Source: Symsagittifera roscoffensis
Lineage: Eukaryota > Xenacoelomorpha > Acoela > Convolutidae
Length of the DNA: 64,000 bases
Direction: 5' to 3'
Assembly: GCF_963678635.1 (NCBI RefSeq)
Contig: NC_087066.1
Location: 32,183,301 to 32,247,300 of the forward strand
The position numbers and the translations under genes are program-made. Shown in pieces: positions 10,534 through 22,423 of this stretch. A model generated the notes under the pieces. That model was not told the origin of the DNA. It saw only the letters and a program-made list of their open reading frames with translations, and did no database searches. Position 1 is the first letter of the stretch. Each line of letters starts with the position of its first letter.

Positions 10534-10557
10534 TTAGACTAACAAATAAGCAAAATC

Positions 10558-13417
10558 AACCGAGCTTGTTAAACCCTATATTGATGTGATGTGAGAGTTC
10601 ACTCAGGAGTTGCAAATTTGGCGTCCAAGTCAGACTGCTCAAATTCTTTGGGTTTTCGAGATATGGCGTTTTTCAAGATTTTGCTCAAATCATATTGGTT
10701 TTCGAGAGTTAGCGTTTTTTTAAATGATTTTTCAGTTTTTCTTTCAAGAGAAAATTAGATATAAAATAAAGTAATCGAACTTGAAATGTTCAACTCTGTA
10801 GTAGGGTACTGTCAGGATACACTAGGGAATTGGAAAGCTGGCGTCCAAATTTGACTGCAAAGCAGCAGATACTTTTGCTTTTCGATATATATAGTTTTTT
10901 TAATGATTTTTTTCAAAAAAAAATTAGATATAAAATATTGTAAGCGAACTTGAAATTCTCAATTTATACTGGGATGGTATCAGGGTACCCTCAGCAGTTG
11001 CAAAGCTGGCGTCCAATTTTGACTGCTCAAATCATTTTTGTTTTCGAGATTTGGCGTTTTTTATAAGTTTTTTAGTTTGTTTTTCCAAAGAAATAAAATA
11101 AAGTGACCGAACTTGAAATTTTCAAATCTATAGTGGGCTTTGCAAAATACACTGAGGGAAATGCAAAGCTGGCGTCCGAATTTGACCGTTCAATTCCTTT
11201 TGGTCTTCGCGGTATGGCGTTTTTAATGATTTTTTCAGTTTTTTTGTCATAAAAAAAAACAGTTATGAAATGAAGTTACCGTACGTTAAATTCTCAACCC
11301 CATAGTGGGGTGCTGTCAGGGTACACTCAGGATTTTCAGAGCTGGCGTCCAAATTTGACTGCTCAAAACATCAGATACTTTGGGTTTTCTAGATATGGCT
11401 TTTTTCTATAATTTTCTCATTTTTTTTCGAAAAAAACTTAGATAAAAATAAAGTAAACTATTTGGAAATTCTCAACCCTATAGTGGGGTGCTATCCAGGT
11501 ATACTTAAAAGTTGCAAATCTGGCGTCCAAACTTGACTGCTCAAATCAGTTTGATTTTCAAGGTTAGGCCTTTTTATGATTGTTTCAGTTTTTTTTTTTT
11601 CAAAAAAAATTAGATATAAAATAAAGTAATCGAAATCAAAATTTTCAACTCTGTTGTGGGCTACTGTCAGGATACACTAAGGAATTGCAAAGCAGGCGTC
11701 CAAATCTGACTGCTCATCCTTTTGGTTTTCGGGGTATGGCGTTTTCCGTGATGTTTTCAGGTTTTTTTTAAAAAAAACCTAGATAAACAATGAAGTAACC
11801 GTACCTGAAATTCTCAACCCCATAGTAGGGTGCTGTCAGGGTACACTGAGGAGTTGCTGAGCTGGTGTCCAAGTTTGACTGCAAAACATCAGATGCTTTT
11901 GCTTATCGATTTATAAAGTTTTTATGATTTTTTCAAAAAAAGTAAGATATAAAATAAAGTAACCGAACTTGAAATTCTCAAATTTATACTGGGATGCTAT
12001 CAGGGTACACTCAGGAGTTGCAAAGCTGGCGTCCAAATTTGACTGCTCAAATCATATTGGTTTTCGAGAGCTGGCGTTTTTTATGATTTTTCAGTTTTTC
12101 TTTAAAAAAAACGTTAGATATGAAATAAAGTAACTGAACTTGAATTTTTCAAGTATATAGTGGGGGTACTGTCAGGGTACACCCAAGGAGTTGCAAAGCT
12201 GGCGTCTAATTTTGACTGCTGAATTCATATTGGTTTTCGAGAAATGGCGTTTTTTATAATTTTTCAGTTTTTTTTCAAAAAAACTTAAATGAAATGAAGT
12301 AACCGAACTTGAATTTTTCAAATATATAGTGGGGGTATTGTCAGGGTACACTCAAATAGTTGCAAAGCTGTCGTCTAATTTTGACTGCTCAGATCATATT
12401 GGTTTTCGAGAAATGGCGTTTTTTTTTTATTTTTCATTTTTTTTTTCAAAAAAAATTATATATGAAATAAAGTAACCGAACTTGAAATTTGAAATTTATA
12501 GTGGGGTATTGCCAGGGTACACTCAAAAAGATGCAAAGCTTGCGTCGAAGTTTGACTGCTCAAGCAATATTTTTTGCGTTATGGGTTTTTTTAAAATGAT
12601 TTTTCGAGTTTTTTTTTTCAAAAAAAACTTAGATATAAAATGAAGTAACCGTATCTAAAATTCTCGAACTCATATTGGGGTTCTGTCTGGGTACAGTCAT
12701 GATTTTTAGCGCTGGCGTCCAAATTTGACTGCTCAAAACATCAGATACTTTGGGTTTTCGAGATATGGCGTTTTTCATAGTTTTTTCAATTTTTTTCATA
12801 AAGAAAACAGATTTTAAAAAAAGTAACCGAACTAACGAAAAAAAGTAACTAGCGGGGTACTATCAGGGTACACTCAGAAGTAACCGAACTAACCGATAAA
12901 AAAGTAACTAGCGGGGTACTATCAGGGTACACTCAGAAGTTGCAAGAGAAGCTGGCATCCAAATTTGCAAGCAAAACTGGCGTTCAAAAACATATATTAA
13001 ATAAAGTAACCGAACTTGAAACTTTGAATATATAGTGGAGTTTTGTCAGGGTACATTCAAGGAGTTGTAAAGCTGGTGTACAAATTTGACTGCTCGAATC
13101 CTTTTGGTTTTTGCGGCATGGCGTTTTTCATGACTTCTCAATTATTTCAAAAAAAACTTAAATATAAATTAAAGTAACCGTACTTGAAATTCTCAACCCT
13201 ATAGTAGTTTGATGTAAGGGTACACTCAGGAGTTGCAGAGCTGGAGTCCAAATTTGACTGCTTAAAACATCAGATACTTTTGGTTTTCGAGATATGGTGT
13301 TTTTAGTGTTTTTCAAGTTTTTTACTAAAAGAAACTTAGATCTAAAATAAAGTAACTGAACTTGAAATTCTCAACCCTATAGTGATGTGTTATCAGGATA
13401 AACTCAGGTGGCCCTCA
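10558..13417 (+). repeat. Satellite array, about 16 monomers of about 170 bp (type 1)
   Basis: Each monomer contains the landmarks CTATAGTGGGGTGCTGTCAG, GGGTACACTCAGGAGTTGC, GCTGGCGTCCAAATTTGACT, GGTTTTCGAGATATGGCG and AAAGTAACCGAACTTG. The GCGTCCAA landmark occurs near 10622, 10841, 11009, 11172, 11345, 11522, 11696, 11865, 12029, 12202, 12370, 12542, 12714, 12955, 13075 and 13244, mostly 163-177 bases apart. Monomers are diverged, with some local rearrangement near 12830-13000. There are no conserved reading frames. Confidence 0.93.
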
Positions 13418-14010
13418 GAAAAGTCAAAATGTTCGACTTTTTAACCGGTTTCTGAAATATTTTGATTTTCTCAAAAACTACACAATCTGAGGATTTCAGA
13501 CTCAACGAAAAAAGCAGAATGTTGACGTTCTCCTGTATGTACGGCTACTCTCAAAGTTTTTTTATGAATAATCAAAATCAATGGCACTGGGAAAAGTCAA
13601 AACTTCGATTTTTGGAGCGCTTTTTTTAAACTTTTTGAATTTTATCGTAAATTAATCGTCCAAATCTGAATTCCTCTGATCACTGGAAAAAAAATGATTT
13701 TGTTAAGCCGCCGTGTTTAAGCGGCTCTATCCAAATTGTTGACATAAATTGTTTTGGCCCTCGGAAATGCCAAATTTTTGACTTTTTTTTCAAAACTACC
13801 CAGCAGATCTGAGTTTTTAATTTCAATCGAAAAGACCAATTGTGGTAAGCTCCCCTGCATTAGCACTTAAGCCTAAAAATCTATACATCAGAAGTAATGG
13901 CACTCGGAGATGTCAAAACTTTAATTTTTTGAATGCTTTTGAAATTTTTTCTCTTTAGTTTTCGAAGACTACCCTTCCAAGTCTGAGGTGGCAAAAATTT
14001 GAATTTGTTG
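13418..14010 (-). repeat. Satellite array type 2, about 4 monomers
   Basis: Units start with GGCCCTCGGAAAAGTC-like sequence (about 13410, 13581, 13757, 13899), followed by TTTTGACTTTTT, TCTCGAAAACTAC and a CTCCCCTGTA block. The same unit forms the array at 60.16-62.07 kb, where both orientations exist. It directly abuts the type 1 array. The strand given is relative to the left half of the 60-kb array. Confidence 0.75.
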
Positions 14011-17000
14011 TCATAATCACACCTCGCTTAACTTTTTGGACCTGTTTTCCGCTTTTTGACTTTTAAATACTTAATATTTCAGTAATTTTTCAAGTAATAA
14101 TTTTTTGACCTGTCTTTTTAGTTGAAAATAAGCCATCAAATTGTGAATTGTGCGTTTTTTGCTTTTTTCGTTTTCTTATATCGCCCGTTTTTGCATCAGT
14201 ACGTATTTTTAGTAAATATCAAACAAATACTTCTAGCTTCCACCGGTCTCTAATATACTTTGCATACGCCACTGATATATCTATCGTGGTATGTTTTTTT
14301 TAAAATAAAATTTCAGCTTATTGGATGTCGGCTTGTTGTTTTTTATTTTTAAAATCGTTTTTCCACTTCCTTTTTCAATAGTACCATTTTTCGAAGTTCT
14401 GTTTGCTAATTTTTTCAGCGCCATGGTGCACTCATCCTGTAATTGTTGTATCGCAAATGCAGCGAAGCTTAGCTTCGCCTCTGTGTTAGAAAAAAATCCC
14501 GCTCTGGAGTTTCAAAGAAAACAACCGATTATAATGAATTATACTGGCAAAAAAATTTAAACCATAGAATCGGTATTCATGACCCATCTAACCATGAAAA
14601 TGGATTCTTTTTTTTCAGCATCAAAAATGCAGCATAATGCTTTTTAATTGATCGTGAAAATTGATTGCAAAAGTTTTAGCAGCGTTCTGCAAAACTATAA
14701 CCCTGAGAAACATGTTCGTACCTGTGTACCAGCCGGCCGCCCACCCCTTTCCAACGTTTGTCATCCACCCCTTCTTTTACGCCCCTCAGACTCTTCCATC
14801 TCCCTCCTCAATCCTCACCCCTTTATGGTATACCCTCCCCCAATTTACCACTCTCAAGATTTTAAGGAGGGAAATAAATTGGATAACGGAGCGTGTAACA
14901 AAAACTGTTTTAAGAGTTCAAAAATCTAATGATTGTCAAATATCAGAAAACTTTTTTTTTTCAGAAACAAGGATGACTATTGAAACTTAAGTTCGAATCT
15001 GTTTTAAAAAAGAGCGATGTTAATTTCCAATAAAATCAGACATTAGAAAATACTGAAATGAAAATTTCAAAATCCAATCATTGTCAAATATCAAAAAATG
15101 TCATTCATTTTGAGAAATGCAAACAAAATTGCTATGTTTTTCAAGTTTAATTGGGCATTCTAGTCAATTTGATTGATTTCAAAAACTCCCAAAGTTTTCT
15201 GTGGTTATCTCTGGCAACTAAATTATTGCGCTTTTTTCTAGCAGTTTCAATTGTGGTTTTTTTTTCACATACAACCCAAAATTCCTTCTTTCTCTGGGAA
15301 ACCAAATGTTCTCAGAAGTTTCGACGTTTCTTTCTGCTGTAAAACATGATGGGATAAAAGTTTTGTTATAAATGGGTAATAATTAAACTGACCGGATAAC
15401 TACCGACTACAATCGTATGCATACGCCTTAAAACTAGTAATTATCTGGTGGACAAAAATAAAAGCTAATTTGTGTTTGTTTTGATCTCAAAATTTAATGT
15501 TAAGAACAATTTTAGACAAGATGTGCTTACAACTTCAACAATTATGTCAAAACTTCAGCCATTATCCAGAGTTTATACAAAAATTACATTCTTTTTCTAC
15601 ATTAATAAAGAACAAACAATCTCAGCTACATTTAAAAAAAATACATATATTTTTTTCAAAAACTAAGGACAATTTTCAAGGACATTTGTTCCAGATTTTT
15701 TCTCAATTAAGCGATGTAAAACATCTTAAGCTCGGCTTTACTTACAGTTCCACGCATTATGGTAACCCAACGCAGATCGCTAAAATTCGGACTGTTTTTT
15801 ACACTCGGAACAGAAGGTTAAGTCTCGAAACCAGATATTGACTCTTTCAAAGAAGCTAGCTCTCAACACTTGCTCTCGTTTCAAGCAAATGTTTTCAAGA
15901 AGAAAAAGTTGTGAAAATTGGTACTTTCTGGATAGTAAAATTTTGAATCTGCGTTTAGTTTGTCCCAAAGTGTACGTATCTAATACTAAAACTGAAAAAT
16001 TGCACCTCACAAGAAGAATACAGTTGAATTCGTTGCGTTGTTTCACCGTCGGCGTGCGGTGGCGTTCAATTGCAGGGCAAGCAAAAAATGAGTTTTAAAA
16101 TCGTTCATTGTTTCTGGACGCTTGATATATGCGAATACTCTTCAAAAATCACCTCGAGCTTTAACTTTGATAAAAATTCAATGGGTTTTCTGTTCTTTCC
16201 GAAAAAAAAACTTTTCCGTTTAAAAAACTCGAAACTGATTCGATATAAATTGCTCTTCAGCTAGCGAAAACAAGAGTAAGTTTCATTAGTCAATTTCATA
16301 ACAAGCGTACTTTTTACCCTTGTGATAAGAAAGGGTATTGCAACCGGGTACTAAACTTTTTTTCCCGTAAAAAACTTTGTCCCTAGAATTTGCACGTGTC
16401 TTACTGAACAGATGTACAGATACAACTTCACAAATGCAATGTAACATGTGCATGTCAGATATGGGCCGCGTGTGCCTCTTATGAGTTTCTTTAACATAAC
16501 TTTTTGTGCCACTTGGTTATTTTTTGGCACTAGAATGTCCGCTTTAATTCGGTCGCCTCATTTTCCAAATTTTTTTTTCAATTTTTTTGGTTGATTTTTA
16601 TATAAATAGATGAAATCTTACAAAAATTTTTGGATAAATTTGAATCATTTTCCTAGACTTTTCCTGATAGAAATAAAAATTTTAGAAATGATAAAAAAAA
16701 TCATAATTTATCATATTTTTTCTGGAGTAGGTAATTGAGTTCATGTGTTTTCACAATTTTTTGTTTATTTTTCTGTTAAGTTGTTCTACAACAATTTAAA
16801 GTTTGTTCTCATTGATTCTTAGCTCATTTTACTCTAAAAATTAGCTGTTTCAAATGAAAAACGATACCCAAGCAAGCCTGAATTGCCAGTGAATAAGAAT
16901 TAATTAAACTCAAAAATTTTGATATTTTAAAATAAATATGCTAGGCGTGTTCATCGCTTCGCTAAGTCAATTTAAGTTGTTGTCCGCTAGTTTTTCTTTC

Positions 17001-17691
17001 TCCAGTTTTGCGTAAATTGATTGTATTAGGAATGATAAAAACGGGAACCAAGCATGCTTCAATTGCTATTAAATTCAAAAATTTTACAACCAAAATATTT
17101 AATAGTTTGCTCATCATTGCTAGACGAATTTGTGTTTTTCTTTTATTGATTGCTAATAAGAATTTTTACTAAATCTTTTCTCACGTTTAGTTAATTTTAG
17201 TCTTTTTCAGGGCTACATCAAATCGTGTCTTTGTATAGTTCAATGGCATATCTCTTTCTTCAATATTTGTTTTTTTTTATGCTTGATTTTTTGGTAAAAC
17301 GTTTTTTTTCTGTCAACTTGTTGTTCTTGTCTGATTGGATCTAGTCTGATCGTCTCTTCTTTTGCAAAAGAAAATCGGCGTTTTTTCGCCTTCACGGTTG
17401 TCAAAAATCATTTATTTTTTGGAAACTGTCTAGTTCTAGTTCTTGTTCATTTTGTTTCATTCGCTTTTTTATTGATCTATTTTTTGAACTCACAAAGTGT
17501 AAGTGTTAATTTTTTGAAATGTTTTGGGATTTATTTTTGAATGTTCTTGCAAAATTTTTAATTGTCGCTAAGGTTGAATTTTTTAGAATAGTTTTTTTTA
17601 GATCACATTTGTTGTGTTTCTAATCTACTCTGTTTAGATTTTGTTAATCAGAGTTATTGGTGTTTGCTTCTTTCATCAGTGCAATTTACCA
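14011..17691. other. AT-rich region, no confirmed gene
   Basis: Long homopolymer-rich DNA. A C-rich block at 14720-14860 with repeated CACCCCTT/CGCCCCTC words stands out. A candidate minus-strand exon at about 14350-14480 is described separately. A 114-codon frame at 15497-15841 has no recognisable domain and biased Lys/Phe/Leu composition, so I do not call it a gene. Confidence 0.45.
14350..14480 (-). CDS. Weak candidate exon, unknown product
   Basis: On the minus strand the acceptor-like TTTTTTTCTAACACAG is followed by a frame encoding LSFAAFAIQQLQDECTMALK and LANRTSKNGTIEKGSGKT, an amphipathic, protein-like composition. No clear donor site closes it and no family is recognised. It could be chance. 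Confidence 0.2.
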
Positions 17692-17855
17692 ATGTTTCGA
17701 TCGCGTGTCTTCGGAATACTTCGATACAATGCAGGCAGGCTAAAAAGTAAGTTGGAGGTAGGCTGATTTGGTTGTTGAAGTAAATCTTAAAACAAAACTT
17801 TGCAGCAATTTTCAATCTGATTTCTTCTGGACATACAAGTTTTGCATCGCAAGTG
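17692..17855 (+). CDS. First exons of a putative mitochondrial protein (presequence) with a 59-bp intron
   Basis: Exon 1 (17692-17746) reads MFRSRVFGILRYNAGRLK and ends at a consensus donor A|GTAAGT. The intron 17747-17805 ends in CTTTGCAG. Exon 2 starts at 17806 in matching phase (1 base + 2 bases) and reads TIFNLISSGHTSFASQV, after which GTG words offer several donors. The joined N-terminus is Arg/Ser/Leu-rich and acid-free with FASQ, a composition expected of a mitochondrial targeting peptide. Another strong donor, CC|GTAAGTA, lies at 17970 and may end a third exon, but its phase could not be fixed. The downstream body of the gene was not found. Confidence 0.4.
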
Positions 17856-17975
17856 GTGTGAAGCTCTTTTTCGCCTGTTTTTAATTTGAGGCATAATTTG
17901 TGTTTTAGTTTTTTGGTTCCAATGTCTCATCCTTAAATATCGAAAACTGGCTTTAACTGCGGAAATCCGTAAGTA

Positions 17976-18831
17976 TTCGGCAAAAATATTTTTAGGTCAA
18001 GTTAAAGTTTTTTTTTGCAACGAGCAATTAATTAAAAATAAGAAGATCATTTGATTGAATTACAGAAACAACTTGAAATGCACAGTTTGTTGTCCGATGT
18101 CAAAATGAACAATGTGATTTTTAGACAGATGGGATTAGTTAGGCAAACATTTGAGGATAGTTGATTTTTCTTTAAACAGCACTTGATATGTAGTCCAAAT
18201 TGATTTGAAAAAAGTCAAAACTAAAGAACGTTTTTGTGAAAAAGTCAAATATTATATTGTGTTTTTCATTTGTTCTTGTCAAAATTTTCGGTCAATTTTA
18301 AGAAGAGCTATTGAAAAAGTTTTAGATGCAGTTAAAAATCATTATTACGTAGCTTAAAAGTTCTTCTCAGCTAGTTTCATTCAAATTAATCTGAAAACCA
18401 AAAATACTTTCAGACAATTTTAGACAACCTTTTTTTTCTAGAGTAAAAGAAACAACCAATAGGGTGTTCTTCATATGATACAATCTATTGAGCAGTCCAG
18501 GTTTTCCGCAAGATTGTCCAATTTTAGCTGCCAAAAAAAACGAATGTGATTCACCACTTCGAGATCAATCGTAACAAATAAACAAACTTTTGGACAATTA
18601 ATGATTGCTTCAAAGATCAGGAGCCGTACAGCAGGAAAGGTTTCTCAATCATCAAAAACCCTCTCTTTGATGCTATGAATAAGTCGATGCTACAGAACAG
18701 TGTCTAGGATATGTTGGGAATTATTTGAAAATCAAAGATTTGCATAGAAATGTTTCCTTATCATATTTTGCCAGGGTAGCAAAGCTTCCAAAAATACTGT
18801 TTCCCTCGTTTCATGTAAAATTCATCAAATG
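17976..18831. other. AT-rich, no gene seen
   Basis: No convincing exon or repeat. It could be intronic to the putative gene starting at 17692. Confidence 0.4.
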
Positions 18832-18839
18832 CTTACAAT

Positions 18840-19328
18840 CAGGGTCGGATCTAGGATTTTCTCGACGGGGGGGCGGATTTTCAAAAAATTTTCGAAAAAT
18901 TTCGACAACTTTTTTTTTTTTAGGTTGACCAAATTAATTTTCCCGAGCTGTCCTGAAGCACTAAAAAGACGCTGTCTCGGCCCAAAGTTTCTGCGCCGCA
19001 GGCATATTTTTGAAAAAAAAACAGGTCAAAAAAGCGCCGTTTTTTTTGGCACTTTTTGGAAAATTTTGAAAAAAAAGCGTTTTTTTTTTTGGCGCGCGCT
19101 CCCCCTCAAAGTTACTATATATTGGCGCCAAAGGCACCTTTAGAAAAATTTTAAGGTCGGTCCGGCCAAAAATGGATTTCTTAAAAAGTACCAAAGAGGG
19201 GACCCTTTGGGTCCGCAGGGGGTCCAATCCCTGAGAAGAAAGGAAGCGTCCGCCCCCCCCCCGCCACCCCTCCCCCCCCCCCCCCCCCCCCCGCCACGCC
19301 CCCCCCCCCCCCCCTAAATGCGCCCCTG
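18840..19328. mobile_element. hAT-type MITE with perfect 8-bp target duplication
   Basis: It begins CAGGGTCGGATCTAGG and ends with the inverted counterpart CGCCCCTG. CTTACAAT flanks both sides (18832-18839 and 19329-19336). Eight-bp duplications with CAGNGGCGG-type ends identify the hAT superfamily. The interior is non-coding and asymmetric, with a poly-C/poly-G-rich end (19248-19314) and the words GGCGCGCGCT and GGACCCTTTGGG. It is the same family as 49097-49528. Reading frames inside it are repeat shadows. Confidence 0.9.
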
Positions 19329-19336
19329 CTTACAAT

Positions 19337-20566
19337 GAGTTAACAATATAAAACCACATGTCAATAAGTTTCTTCCGCTGATGCAACGGACCAAATATGG
19401 CTGAAAAAAGGAGAAAACTACTTTCTCCAGGAACGGTGTTGTTTCAAATCTCACTTAAAAATGCTAAAAACAAAAAGTATTAGCCCATTTACAGAAACTC
19501 GGATCTTGATACTGTCCGAAAACATATCAAAGTGAGTAAGCAGTCCGCGTCTAGGTCAACCGATCATACTGGCGCAAAGTGGTCGCAACATGATAATAAA
19601 CGGGTTGAATTATTGGGAAATTTCAACAAGCGTCAGTAATGTCAAAATCTTAAACATGGAAACTGTTGTCATGAAAACAATAGAAAACGATATGAGCTCT
19701 GTATCAAATATTTCTGTGGACCCATTCGATTTCAGATACCTGAGAGCTGAAAAACTTCTTCAGTATTAATGAACTAATAATTGAGCAAAAAAATAAATAC
19801 TTACATTTTCATTTTTTTTCAAAAATCTTGTTGGGCATCGATGAGACTTGTTAGAATAAAAAACTTTGACAATTGTTTTCAGGCAGTAGCGGATTTAGGG
19901 GGGGGGGGGGCTTCAGATACGATTCTCATCTGAAATTTTTGTTGGTTTTTTGAAACTGCTCTTTTCTAACGAGACAATTCAGTGGCGTAGTCAATTAAAA
20001 TTTTTAAAAAATGTTTTCAACATACACTTACAATCTGTTACAAACTTTGACATTTTTTTTCTATCAAACGCAAACTCAAGTTATACACTTATATATAACA
20101 TTTCCTATTTTTTTATCGTTGACGGTTACTTGATTTATATATAAAAAAAATTGATAAATTTAATCACACTGTATGTAAAGTTGTTAATGACCATTTAAAA
20201 AAATTGTATGAAAGAAATATTTTTAATTTTTGGCCTAAGAATGGTTAACAAACCCAACAATACACGCTGAGTAGAAAACAGGTAGAACAGCTTGTGATCT
20301 TTACCTTTGTAGCAAAAAGCAACGTTTAAAACTTGAGATTAATAACATATCAAATCATAAAAAATTTATCTTTATATTTTCAACCATTTTCAGAAAAAAA
20401 ACTATGAAAATAGTCTTGAAACAAAACTCGGAGCGTGGAAAACTTTTCAATGAAAAAATACTCAATTTAAATTTTGAAATAAAATAATATTGGCAATATT
20501 GGCAGTCAAAGCACAATAAGAATTTTTAAAGGAATACTATAGATCAGCAACAATAAATATAAAGAA
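19337..20566. other. AT-rich non-coding; one solitary hAT-like end
   Basis: A lone CAGTAGCGGATTTAGGGG-type terminus followed by a G-run occurs at 19884-19910 without a partner end. Otherwise I see nothing. Confidence 0.45.
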
Positions 20567-21122
20567 CAAGACTGCTCGTATCAGGGCGAAGCCCTGAATG
20601 TTCCGACTGCCTTTTAAGGTTTATGGAGCCGTAATAACATTTAAAAAATCAATGAAATAGAATAAAATGAATTTTTTTTTCTGAATATGAAATTTTTTAT
20701 GAAAATCATCCCCCCACATGCCATATAAAGTACAAAAGGATAGATTTCGCTCCTGTTAACAAACCATTTATGGCAAATAAGCTTCTTTTAACCAATTTGG
20801 AACAATTTCTAAGACGGATTAAGCCTCCGCTTACGCATTAATAGCGCGAAATATATCGCGCGTTAATTGTTCCAAATTGGCCAAAATGGCAATCCTTAAA
20901 CCCCCATAATTTTACAAAAAATGATCACAGGTGAAATATCTTTTCAAATTTAAGCTCAAGACAACAATACTTTTTGAGTGATATAAAAAAAATTCCGTCA
21001 AAAATGGCTTGTTAAAAAGTCGAAATTTGTCTGAAGAAAAAAACCCACCCCGAGCACAAATATTCCGTTACTTTCGTATCGAAAGTCGGAACAATTACTT
21101 TCGTATCGAAAGTCGGAACAAT
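20567..21122 (+). mobile_element. Element X copy 1 (full length)
   Basis: It starts CAAGACTGCTCGTATCAGGG, where CAGGGC-GAA-GCCCTG forms a hairpin. The middle has a near-palindrome TTAATAGCGCGAAATATATC (20838-20867 with its arm). It ends in ACTTTCGTATCGAAAGT, a hairpin, then CGGAACAA. In this copy the last 27 bases are tandemly duplicated (about 21069-21122). There is no coding capacity. Eight main copies share this architecture in the window. Confidence 0.9.
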
Positions 21123-21580
21123 TAATGTATTTTTCTAGTGCAAAAAGTATATATCAAGATCAATTCAAAAACGTCAAGAGAATTTTTGGGAGCTAATTTC
21201 GCTAATTTCATCAATTATTTTCAAATTTCTCCTGCCATTAGCAAAATTTGTCAAAAACTTTAGCATAAACTTATTTTGTTTTCTTTTCGGAAATAAACTT
21301 CTGAATAGGTGACGATTTGGTTTTTAAAATAAAAGCAGCACTGTAGATGCCATGGTTTTGTTCGTTGAAAATGTCAACTTAAAGCTAAAATTTAAACAAA
21401 AAGTTTATTGTACAAAAATTCATCATTAAAAGTTTTCGACTTGATTATTCGTGATCTATTATTTGTTTCAAAAATGTGCATTTGTGGCCTGCTAGATGAT
21501 AGATGAAATTTTCAAATGATTGCAGTCGTTACCTGAATTATTATTTACTAAAAAACACAGTTTGCATTGATTGCAATTTA

Positions 21581-21673
21581 CATCAAGGGTCTGTTTTAGG
21601 GCCCATGTTATTTATATACTCTATCACTAGTTTACCAGTTAGATGTTCTCAATGTCTTTTTTGCCAATAATAT
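21581..21673 (+). pseudogene. Short LINE reverse transcriptase fossil
   Basis: The frame reads HQGSVLGPMLFIYSITSLPV, matching the PQGSVLGPLLF motif of LINE RTs. About 60 bases later TTTGCCAATAAT occupies the place of the FADD box, out of frame by one base. It is cut off just before element X copy 2. Too short for family assignment. Confidence 0.65.
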
Positions 21674-21684
21674 ATAAATAAAAG

Positions 21685-22210
21685 CAAGACTGCTCGTATC
21701 AAGGCGAAGCCCTGAATAATCCGACTGCTTTTTAAGGTTTGAGGTTTATGAAGCAGTAATAACCTAAAAAAATTAAATGTAATAGAATGAAATGAAAAAA
21801 AATCTAAAATTTTGGTCTTTTTTTGAAATCATCCCCCCACACGCCATATAAAGAACAAAAGTATAGATTGCGCTCCTTGTAACCAATCAATTATGGCAAA
21901 TAAGCTTCTTTCAACCAATTTGGAACGATTCTAAGACGGATTAAATCTCCGCTTACACGTTAATAGCGCGAAATATATCGCGCGTTGATTGTCCCCCATA
22001 ACATCTTTGAACCTCCATAACTTCACGAAAAATAATCACAGGTGAATTTCTTTTCAAATTTAAGCTCATCACAACAATACCTTTTGAATGATATATTTTT
22101 TGGAAAAATTCCGTCAAAAATGGCTAGTTAAAAAGTCGAAACTTGTCTGAAGAAAAAAACCCACCCGAGCACAAACATTCTGTTTTTTTTTGTATCGAAA
22201 GTCGGAACAA
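21685..22210 (+). mobile_element. Element X copy 2
   Basis: It has the same start (CAAGACTGCTCGTATCAAGG), central GCGCGAAATATATCGCGCG palindrome and 3' end TGTATCGAAAGTCGGAACAA. The 5' arm of the 3' hairpin is lost in a T-run. It sits directly after an RT fossil. Confidence 0.88.
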
Positions 22211-22423
22211 AAATTGACAATTACAATGCCATTGTTTTCATTATTTCGAGACCAATTTGCGTATCAAAAGTCGGAACAACAACGATCAAAATAAGGCTCT
22301 AGATATTGATGAAAATTTAAGCCAAGCAAAAATAAATATGTTTGCTTAATGATCAAAGATTATGCAAAAACAACTCTTTTTTCTTTGCCGAACAGAGTTG
22401 TACTACTAGTGCTATTACCCGGG

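Noticed and set aside
14262-14273. TACGCCACTG, similar to a hAT end
   Set aside because: No partner terminus at a plausible distance and no 8-bp duplication.
15497-16098. Frames of 86-114 codons on the plus strand
   Set aside because: No domain, no splice context, composition typical of AT-rich non-coding DNA.
18725-19227. Plus and minus frames of 67-104 codons
   Set aside because: Shadows of the MITE at 18840-19328 and its flank; Phe/Lys homopolymer translations.
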